Source: Neovahlkampfia damariscottae
Taxonomy: Eukaryota; Heterolobosea; Selenaionea; Neovahlkampfiida; Neovahlkampfiidae
Length of the DNA stretch: 64,000 nt
Direction: 5' to 3'
Assembly: GCA_016618085.1 (NCBI GenBank)
Contig: JABLTG010000015.1
Coordinates: 124,001-188,000 of the forward strand
Part shown: one piece after another, positions 52,022-61,186 of the stretch
How the letters are laid out: each line of letters starts with the position of its first letter
Numbering within the stretch: the stretch's first letter is position 1
The notes under the pieces: generated by a model
Databases searched by the model: none
Told to the model about the DNA's origin: nothing
The model's input: only the letters and a program-made list of their open reading frames with translations
Made by a program: the position numbers and the translations under genes

Positions 52022-54230
52022 ATGAAACAATTTACCAATCGTCTCATTAAAGAAAAATCTCCGTATTTACTTCAACATTCCAAAAATCCAGTAGATTGGT
52101 ACCCATGGGGTGAAGAAGCTTTTAAGAAATCAAAAGATCTCAACAAACCAATTTTTTTAAGTAAAAAAAAAAAAAAATTAAAACAAAGGCATTGGATACT
52201 CAACTTGTCATTGTAAAAAAAAAAAACAAAATAACAAAAATAAGGGTGCCATGTAATGGAAAGAGAATCCTTTGAAAATGAAGATGTTGCAAAAATAATG
52301 AATGAATGTTTTGTCAATGTGAAAGTAGACCGTGAAGAAAGACCTGATGTTGATAAAGTTTATATGAACTTTGTACAATCATTGACAGGAAGTGGTGGAT
52401 GGCCTTTAAGTGTTTGGATAAGTCCAGGATTAAAACCATTCTACGGAGGAAGTAAAACAAAAGAAAGATTAAAAAAAAACAGCATATTTTCCTCCTGTTT
52501 CAAATTATGGAAGACCAAGTTTTTCAAACATCTTAACTCATATATCAAATTTATGGAAAACAAAGAAAGAAGAATTAGTTGAAGAATCAAATCAAATTTT
52601 AGAACAATTACAAAAATCAACAAAAAAAGTATCTTTAAAGACACCTTATGAAACACCAGATGAAATTTTAAATCATGCAAAAGAAGAAATCATGGAAGAA
52701 TATGATTCTAATGAAGGTGGTTTTGGAACATTTCCAAAATTTCCAAGACCTGTTATATACAATTTCTTGTTCAGAATATCAAATTTAGACGATGATTTAT
52801 CAAAAGCATGTTTATTTACACTTGATAAAATGTCACAAGGTGGTATGTATGATCATATTGGAGGTGGTTTTCATAGATATTCAACAGATAAATATTGGCA
52901 TATTCCACACTTTGAAAAAATGATGTATGATCAAGCACAATTGATTTCATCATATTTAGATGCTTATCAAATAACAAAGAAGAAAATTTATTCTTTGAAG
53001 GCAAAAGAAATTTTACAATACTGCTTGAATGAAATGAGATTTGAAAATCGAGTTTTTTTTTCTGCTGAAGATGCTGATTCTTTACAAAAACCAGAAGATA
53101 AATATAAGTTAGAAGGTGCTTTTTATGTTTATACAAAGCAAGAAATTGATGAAATTTTGAAAGAAAACTCTGTGAAATTTTGTAAATTATTTGGTGTTAA
53201 AGAAAATGGAAATGTCAATCCAACAAGTGATCCACATGGTGAATTGAAAAATCAAAATGTTTTGTACTTGAAAAATAATGATTCTGATTCAAAGGATATC
53301 AATGAAATGAAAAAATTATTATTTGAATTTCGTTCAAAAAGACCAAGACCTCATTTAGATGATAAAATTTTAACTTGTTGGAATGGTATGATGATTTCTG
53401 CTTTATCAAAAGCATCTCAAGTTTTCAACTCAGATACTTATTTAAAAGATGCATTGAAAGTTGCAAATTTCATCAAAACAGAATTATTCAAAGATGGAAT
53501 ATTGTATAGAGTTTATCGGGAAGGACTTTCACCAATTGAAGGATTTCTTTCAGATTATTCTTTTTTAGTTAAAGGATTACTAGATTTATATGAAACATCT
53601 GCAGATTTGAATTGGTTAAATTGGGCCATGGATCTTCAAGATCAACAAATCAAATTGTTTTATGATGAAAAAGAAGGTGCATTTTTTGACACTAATGGAA
53701 AAGATAAATCAATTTTAATTCAATCAAAAGATTGTAAGTCACTTGTTTTTTTAATAAATTTCATAGATTATGATGGTGCTGAGCCTTCAGCTAATTCAAT
53801 TGCTTTAATGAATTTGATTCGTTGTCATGCTATTTTGAAAGATGAAAAATATTTGAAATTATATAAACAATCCATTCAATACTTTGATATTTACATGAGA
53901 AAAGCACCTACTGCTGTTCCTGAAATGTTATGCTCATTCAAACAATACTCCAAACCTGGTAAAACGATTATCATCTTGTATTCATCAGATACTGATTTTA
54001 ATGATAGTTTGAATGAATATTTGAAGATTATTCATTCAAAATATATGCCTGATAAATCAATTATTTTTTGGAACAAAAAAAATTCAAAAGTTGATCAATT
54101 CTGGATGGATAAATTGGATTTTATGAAAGATGCAAAATTGATTGATGATAAACCAACGATTTTTGTTTGCGAAAATTTCAGTTGTCAACTTCCTGTCAAC
54201 TGTGTTGAAGAACTTCAAAAAATCTTATAA
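52022..54230 (+). CDS. SPATA20: SPATA20/YyaL thioredoxin-glycoside-like protein
   Basis: Exons 52022-52160, 52189-52212 (24 nt), 52245-52451, 52483-53733 and 53767-54230 give 694 residues. The 24-nt exon carries 'SIGYSTCHW' of the thioredoxin-like N-terminal domain with its CxxC (CHWC); the next exons supply '[16 protein letters not shown]' and 'GGTYFPP'. The C-terminal (alpha/alpha)6 barrel has '[21 protein letters not shown]', 'EDADS' and 'DGAEPSANS'. The 33-nt segment 53734-53766 is open in frame but breaks the conserved run, so it is taken as an intron. The family is widespread in bacteria and eukaryotes, with a debated role in redox or sugar metabolism. Confidence 0.92.
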
Positions 54231-54737
54231 ATGTTTTTTTATTTCCTTCATGGACATGAACAAACTTGTCTGATTGATAAATTTAATGATGTTGAAAAAA
54301 TTGACTTGAATTTCTGGATTCTTTCATTAACTGTATTTTTTTTTGACTATTTCCATCAATGATATACAAAGACAAAATGATGAGGTAAATTTCATTTTCA
54401 ATAAAAAAAAATTTTCATTTTACAATTTTCTTTAAGTAAAATTTCTTTTTGATGATTTTTTTATTTGTTTAATTTTCTTATTTGGTTTTGAACATTATTC
54501 ACTCTGCAAGAATTAAAAAAAGTTGATGAAAATGAATTATTTTTATTGGTCAAACTGATTTTGAGAAAATTTAACTTGCAAGAAAAGTGCTTATTTATTC
54601 ATAAAAATTATATTAAAATTACTCTTAGTTCAAAATTGAACCTTTTTGATTTTCGACCAATAATTTCCTTTATATAAAAAATCTTTACTTTGACCAATCG
54701 ACTTGCTTCACCAAAAAAATTTCTATAAAGTTAAACA
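54231..54737 (+). other. 507-bp gap ending in the RPSA promoter
   Basis: No ORF or RNA is supported in the first 400 bp. The last 80 bp form a compact promoter: CCAATAA (54657-54663), TATATAAA (54671-54678) and CCAATCG (54694-54700). TGATGA words near 54378 and 54447 lack a partner CTGA at a proper distance, so no C/D RNA is called. Confidence 0.55.
54671..54700 (+). promoter_or_regulatory. TATA plus CCAAT promoter of RPSA
   Basis: TATATAAA is followed 15 nt later by CCAATCG. The ATG is 37 nt after the CCAAT element. Confidence 0.5.
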
Positions 54738-55763
54738 ATGAGCGTTGCGTCTGGAAAATCTAACGTTTTACAACCTACTGATTATGATATGCAAATGATG
54801 CTTGCATGTGAAGTTCACCAAGGAAGTAAAAATCTTGAAAAACAAATGGAAAAGTATGTTCACAAAAGAAAACAAGATGGTAAGAATTTAAAACAAAGTT
54901 AACCAAAAAAACAAAGGAATTCACGTTTTAAATCTTGCAAAAACATGGGAAAAATTAATGTTAGCTGCACGTGCTATTGTAACTATCGAAAACCCAGCTG
55001 ACGTTGCTGTTATCTCATCACGTGAATACGGACACAGAGCTGTTCTCAAATTCGCTCACTATACAGGAGCTCATCATATTGCTGGAAGATTTATGCCTGG
55101 TACATTTACAAATCAAATTCAAAAAAATTTTGTTGAACCAAGATTAATCATTGTTACAGACCCAAGAGCTGATCATCAGGTAAATACTAAAACAAGTTCA
55201 AAAAGTCAAATTTTCTTCTTTTTCTTTCAAAGAAGGTCTCAAATGATTACAAACAAATAGTTGCTACTGTTGAACCAAAGATGTAATACAAAAAATTTCA
55301 TAATGATGTTACCTTTTGTTGAAAGAGAAAAAGTTGAATTTTTGATTTTTTGAACTTTAAGAACAATTTCTAATACTTTTTTTAGGCTATTCGTGAAGCT
55401 TCATACCAAAACATTCCAGTTATTGCTTTCTGTGATGCTGATTCACCACTTAAATTTGTAGATGTAGCTATTCCATCAAATCAATCATCAAAACAATCAA
55501 TTGCTATCATGTACTGGTTATTAACACGTGAAGTTTTGAGATTAAAAGGAGAAATCTCAAGAAAAACTCAATGGGACGTCAAACCAGATCTCTTCATGTT
55601 TAGAGAAGAAGAAGAATCAAAACAAAACAAAAAAGAAAACAAAGAAGATGAAGTTGATCAAACTGTTGCAACAGAAATTGTAGGAGGAGAAGGAATCGAA
55701 GCAACTGAACAAGATGATTCAATGTTCGCATCTTCAGAAAATACAGAATTTTTCCAACAATAA
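54738..55763 (+). CDS. RPSA: Small ribosomal subunit protein uS2 (RPSA/p40)
   Basis: Exons 54738-54879, 54917-55179 and 55386-55763 give 260 residues. '[18 protein letters not shown]', '[20 protein letters not shown]', '[13 protein letters not shown]', '[15 protein letters not shown]' and '[24 protein letters not shown]' match eukaryotic uS2/laminin receptor p40. The acidic tail is typical. It sits in the head of the 40S subunit. The second intron is 206 nt, four to eight times the normal length in this window. Confidence 0.97.
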
Positions 55764-55890
55764 ACGTTTATTAAATTTTTAAAATCCTCTTAACTAAGTT
55801 GTTTTCTTTTTTTTTTTTTGCACTCATTTGTTTTTAAAAAGTTAATAAAACAACTTTTTCGTTTTTACAAAGTGATTGGATAAATTTTCA

Positions 55891-57847
55891 ATGTCCAGTT
55901 TACAAGGACCTGATTATGTCATTGTAATTCTGTACTTTGTAGTTTTGTTGTTTGCTGGTCTCTATAGGAGTGTTTCAAAATTTTTAAACACAAATAATGA
56001 AGAAACATCAGTAAAAGAATATTTTTTAGCTGATAAAAGTATGTATTGGATTGCCGTTGGAGCATCACTTTTTTGTTCAAACATTGGTTCTGAACATCTT
56101 ATAGGACTCGCAGGAACAGGTGCAAAGTCAGGTATGTGAAAAAAAAAATTGACATCAAACAAAGGACTTCCAGTTGCTTGGTTTGAATGGAGTTTTTAAA
56201 AAAAAAATGTTTAACATCTCCAAAGGTGGTCCATTCACAATTATTGCCTTAGGTTATATTTTCATGCCTCTTTATTTAAAATCTAACATTTATACTGTTC
56301 CACAGTTTTTGGAATTGAGGTATGGAAAGAATTTAAGATTTGCTTTCGCTATTTTTTCAATTTTTAGCTTCATTTTCACAAGAATATCAGTTACTATTTT
56401 CACTGGATCTATTGTTTTTGAATCAATACTCGGATGGAATATGTGGACTTCAGTTGGAGTTATTCTAGGAACTTCTGCATTGTACAGCGTTATTGGAGGT
56501 TTACAAGCTGTTATTATAACAGATTTATTACAGAGTGTAGTTTTAGTTTTTGGATCTGTCATTTTATTGATTATATCGATTTATGAAGCAGGTGGAATTT
56601 CAACAATTTATTCGAAATCACCAGAGAAATTTCATTTGTGGAGACCAATTACAGATCCTGATTTTCCGTGGTTAGGAAGTATTTTAGGTGTTCAGATCAG
56701 CTCTTTTTATTATTGGTGCACAGATCAAGTAATCATTCAAACAGTTCTGAGTGCGAAAAATTTAGGCAATGCTCAATCAGGAACATTACAAGCAGGTAAA
56801 AATCAAAAGAGAATTAATAAATAGGATACTTGAAATTACTTAGCCCTTTTACAATGGTGATACCAGGAATTATCGCACATCAATTATTTCCCGAAGAAAT
56901 TGCACAAAATTCAGATTCAGCTTATCCATTGTTAATTGTAAGATTGATGCCTGTTGTATTCAAAGGATTAATGATAACAGCGATGCTTTCAGGTAATTTA
57001 ATAAATTTGAATAATATTCCAAGCCGCAATGTCCAGTTTAGCAAACGTTTTCAATTCATCAGCAACAATTTTCACAATGGATATTTGGACCAAATTCAGA
57101 CCAAAAGCGTGAGATAAAGAATTTCTAATTTTTAAGAAAGGATGGTGAATTATTGTGGGTTGGAAGAATAGCAACATTAACGATTGCAATTTTATCAGTT
57201 GCTTGGATTCCAGGCATGAAATTATTGAGTGATCAAGTATTGATTGCTCTTGCAAAAGTGGGATCATATACAAGACCTCCAATAGCAGCAATCTTTTTTG
57301 TAAGATTTTGTATGATTAATATATTTTCCAGGGTGGTATATTCTTCAAATATACAACTTCCATCGGTGCATGGTCCGGATTAATTTGTGGTCTATTTCTC
57401 GGTTTTTGTAGGTTCATTCTTGAAATGATTTTCATCTCAAAAACTGATAATTACTTTTTGTTGGATTATTTTATAAGGTTCAATTATCTATTATTTGGTT
57501 CTTGTCTTTTTTTATTCACACTTTTTGTGATGTTAATTGGAACTATATTAACACCAAAATCATTGAGACCAAATTTGAAAGATGTGGAGAAATATTGTTT
57601 TAATTACTCAGAGATATGGAGTTATGTTTCTTGTAAATCACTAAGGATGAAATTCAAAGGTGAAATCAATAATTCCGAAGAAAGAAATTTAACAGAGAAT
57701 GAAATGGATCACCCAATTGATGTTGAAATGAAAGATGAGTCAGAGATAAATGGATACATGTATGTTTCTATCATTCATAAATATGCCAGATTTTTGATAA
57801 TTCCACTTTTTATTAGTGTCATTTCAATCATGATAATTTTTGGTTGA
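55891..57847 (+). CDS. Sodium/solute symporter, SLC5 (SGLT) family
   Basis: Exons 55891-56131, 56165-56191 (27 nt), 56226-56795, 56825-56992, 57024-57108, 57137-57299 and 57332-57847 (introns 28 to 34 nt) give 589 residues. Hallmarks: '[18 protein letters not shown]', '[20 protein letters not shown]', 'GLPVAWFEW', '[18 protein letters not shown]', '[12 protein letters not shown]' and '[20 protein letters not shown]'. About 14 TM helices are expected. It would import a sugar, inositol or vitamin with sodium across the plasma membrane. The first-cytoplasm start MSSLQG follows TGATTGG by 11 nt. Confidence 0.95.
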
Positions 57848-57959
57848 AAAATAAAGGTTTATCAAAACCCATGACTTTTTTTTTTTCGATTTGTCCTGAA
57901 GTTTGGGTAGTCAAAGGAGGAAATCTAAAAATAAAAATAAAAATCTACTTTATTTTGGA

Positions 57960-57966
57960 CCAATCA
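57960..57966 (+). promoter_or_regulatory. CCAATCA promoter element of the jacalin-BTB gene
   Basis: Sense CCAATCA, 17 nt before the ATG at 57984. Confidence 0.5.
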
Positions 57967-57983
57967 AACAAATAACAACTTCG

Positions 57984-59836
57984 ATGACTGACAACAAAGA
58001 AAAGAATTACCTTGAAAGTGAGAAATTTGGTGGAAATGGAGGATCAAATTTTGAAGAGTTATCAGATAAAAAAATAATTGGTTTCAATGTTAAATCTGGT
58101 CGATTCTTAAATAACATTCAACCAGGTTTTTTTTTAAACACTTTTTTAACCAAAACCCAAAGTATTTGAAGGTGATATAAAAGGTTCTACTCATGGTGGT
58201 GGTGGAAAAACCAAAACTTTCAAATTAACCAAAGGCGAAGAGTTTACAAAAATAAACATAAAATCAGGTTCATTGATTGATGCCATTCAATTTGAAACTA
58301 CAAAAAAAAAATCTGAATGGTTTGGAGGTTCAGGTGGTGGTTTATCTTCTTTTGATATTGAAGGAGATTTAGTTGGTATTCGTGGTTCAACAGGTTCTTA
58401 TGTGGATTCACTTCAATTTATTTGTTTTCTTGGAAATATTTCAACACAATTGACAGTATTAAGTGATGAATTAAAAAAGAGTTTCAATGATAAATCACAT
58501 TCTGATGTTAAAATTACAGTCAATGATGATACAGTCTTTTATTTACATAAGCTCATTTTGATACAAAGGTTTTTTCATTTTTTATTAATACTTTACAAGT
58601 CCTTTCTTTGAAAAACAATTTAAAACTTCAAATGAACTATCTCTAAAAGTTGAATCTGTTCCTCATTTCGAACTACTTTTAGAGTATTTGTACACTGGAG
58701 TAAAAAAAAAAAAAAAAAATTAACAAAAAGGTTTTTGTCTTTGAAGACTCTAATTATATGCAAATGTTAGTTTTAGCAAATGATTTTCAAGTTGAACCTT
58801 TAAAATTATCAGGTTTTGAGTATATAATCAAAAGAAAATGCAATGCAAAAAATGTATGTAAACTTTTAATGGATTCCAAAAAAGGAGTATTTTCAAAACT
58901 TGACCCAGATGATTTAATTAAAAGATGCATGGTTTTTATTCAAGAAAATACAGAAGAAGTTTTTAAATCACCTGATTTTATTCATTTAGATCATGAATTC
59001 ATTCTTTCAATGATCAAATCTGATGATTTGGATATAGATGAAATTGATATATTTAGAGCAGCTTTGACATGGGGCAAACATCAAAAAAAAACAAGAAAAG
59101 ATGAACCTATGGAAAAGATTTTGGAAAAAATATTACCACAGATTAGATTTGTCAATATGGATGGTGCTGATTTAGTTCATTATGTCAGACCTTCAAAATT
59201 AATCGATTCCAAACTCTACCTTCGAATTTTAGAAGCTCAAACTGCCCCTGAAGATTTTGATTTAGAACCATTACCTGAAATGAAACAAAGAGGTGGTAGT
59301 AAATTCAAATGGGATATTAAATTTCCAGCTGGAAATAATAATGATTTTAAAGTTGATTCAAAAGGTTTAACTATTGAAAAAATAGGTGGTGGATCACAAT
59401 GGACAAATGGTAAGTCTTTATTTTAAAAACTTATTTTTTTTTAAAAGCAATGGTATATGGAGATAAAAAATTAACAAAAGGAATTCATTATTGGGAGATT
59501 AAGATTCTCAACATTCAAAGTGATAAGAGTGGAACTGCTATTGGTTTAGCTGAAAGCAACGTAAATAAAACTCAATTTTCTTCAGATCATACTCAAGGAA
59601 TGTCAGGAAGTTCTTATTGTATGAGTGGTTCAGATTATACAAATGGTAATAATGGTGATACTGTTGGTATTTATGTAGATTTTAAGAAACTCAAAGCTTA
59701 TTGGTTTATTAATGGAAAGAAATTATCTGTTCATTATGATTTGAAAAAAGGTCAAAGTTATTATCCTGTGATTCATATTTATTATTTGAATAATAAGTTT
59801 CAGTTGTCATTTCCAAAGAAACCAAAATTGAAATAA
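57984..59836 (+). CDS. Jacalin-like, BTB, BACK and SPRY fusion protein
   Basis: Exons 57984-58125, 58163-58568, 58600-58699, 58731-59409 and 59448-59836 give 571 residues. Residues about 12-155 are a jacalin-related lectin fold ('GGNGGSNFEEL', 'GSLIDAIQFE', 'GGSGGGLSSFDI', 'VGIRGSTGSYVDSL'). A BTB domain follows ('SHSDVKITVNDDTVFYLHK'), then BACK ('CMVFIQENTEEVFKSPDF') and a C-terminal SPRY domain ('KGIHYWEIKI', 'TVGIYVDFKKLKAYWFINGK'). BTB-BACK proteins usually recruit Cul3. The lectin may read sugars or membranes and SPRY a peptide, giving a possible ligase that senses foreign or damaged surfaces (inference). Confidence 0.85.
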
Positions 59837-60057
59837 AGAATTATTATTATCAACTATTACTTTGGTATTTGTTTTTTCGTAAACTTGAACGACACAGATA
59901 GCAATCACATTTCAGATTAATTTGTTTGATTGTTCAACTTTGAATTGACCAACATAATATGTTCAAAAACAGAAATGGATAAATTGTTTCAATTAATTGA
60001 AAAATGAAAGAATTATTTGAGTTTTTTTTTAAACCATCAGATTTCTTCCAAAAAAGA

Positions 60058-60064
60058 CCAATCA
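60058..60064 (+). promoter_or_regulatory. CCAATCA promoter element that decides the MECR start
   Basis: It lies 26 nt before the ATG at 60091 but 52 nt after an in-frame upstream ATG (60004), arguing for the downstream start. Confidence 0.5.
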
Positions 60065-60090
60065 ACTGTCTTTTTTTTTTTTCGTCAGTG

Positions 60091-61186
60091 ATGAACAGAA
60101 CAATTTTTAACCAAAGACAAATTTTGAAAGAAATTTCTAAAAACTATTCAAAAGCTGTAAAATTCCATCAACATGGAAATGCTTTAAAAGTCTGCAAGTA
60201 AAAAAAAAAAAAAAAAAATTTAACAAAAAAAAAAAAAAAGAGTTGAAGATTTTGAAATTCCAAAATTATCATCAAATGAAGTATTAGTTAAAATGGTATC
60301 TGCTCCTATAAATCCTGCTGATTTAAATATGATTGAAGGTAATTATGGAACTTTACCAAAATTACCTTCTTTTGCTGGAAATGAAGGTGTCGGAATTGTA
60401 GAAGAAGTTGGTTCAAATGTATCAAATTTAAAAAAAGGTCAAAGAGTTATACCATCTTCAGCTGGTTTAGGTACTTGGAGAAACCACGTTGTTGCTACAG
60501 AAGAAGCATTTTCAAAAGTTTCAGAAGAAATACCAGTTGAATATGCATCTATAATTGGAGTTAATCCATGCACAGCATATCGTTTATTACACGATTTCGT
60601 TAATTTACAACCAGGTGATGTTGTCATTCAAAATGGAGGTAGTTCAATGGTTGGTCATGCAGTAGTTCAAATAGCTAAAAGTATGGGCTTAAAAACAATT
60701 TCAATTATTCGTTCAAGACCAGAAGAAGGACAAATGGTTGAACGTTTAAAACAATTAGGTGGTGATGTTGTTGTTACAGAAGAATATGCTGCTTCTCATC
60801 AAATGACTAAACTTTTATCTGATTTACCAAAACCAAAATTAGCTTTAAATACAGTTGGTGGAGATTCTGTTAGAACTTTAATTAGACATTTAGGTGAATC
60901 ATCTACTTTAGTTACTTATGGAGGTATGTCACGTAAACCATTGGCTATTCCAACTTCACCTTTTATTTTTAATGATTTAACTTTAAAAGGTTTTTGGTTA
61001 TCAAAATGGGTTCAAAATAATTCAAAACAACAAAGAGAAGAAATGATTTCAAAAGTAGCTGATTTAATTAAACAAAAGAAACTTGTTTTATTTATGCAAA
61101 AACATAAATTTGATGAATTTCATTATGCTTTGGAACAAACTCAAATTCCATTCCAAGATAGAAAAATTTTACTTGATTTTGAATAA
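60091..61186 (+). CDS. MECR: Mitochondrial trans-2-enoyl-CoA/ACP reductase
   Basis: Exons 60091-60197 and 60241-61186 (43-nt, nearly pure A intron) give 350 residues. The MDR fold shows 'INPADLNMIEGNYG', 'GNEGVGIVEEVG', 'GTWRNHVVA', 'QNGGSSMVGHAVVQIAKSMG' (Rossmann) and 'LALNTVGGDS', matching MECR/Etr1. It makes the last step of mitochondrial fatty acid synthesis, giving octanoyl-ACP for lipoate. The start MNRTIFNQRQ is basic and hydroxylated, compatible with mitochondrial targeting. An upstream in-frame ATG (60004) would add 29 residues with a Phe-rich stretch. The 3' end overlaps the opposite gene. Confidence 0.93.

Noticed and set aside
51785-52030. 81-codon minus-strand ORF in the gap before SPATA20
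   Set aside because: Antisense to the promoter, ATG-less start, no family.
54370-54560. Box C/D snoRNA candidates from TGATGA words
   Set aside because: No CTGA at 60 to 100 nt and no terminal stem.
55386-55763. Bacterial origin for the ribosomal uS2 protein
   Set aside because: Motifs and acidic tail are of the eukaryotic p40 type.
60004-60090. Longer MECR start at 60004
   Set aside because: It precedes the CCAATCA element and adds a Phe-rich stretch not typical of a targeting peptide; kept as a possible alternative only.
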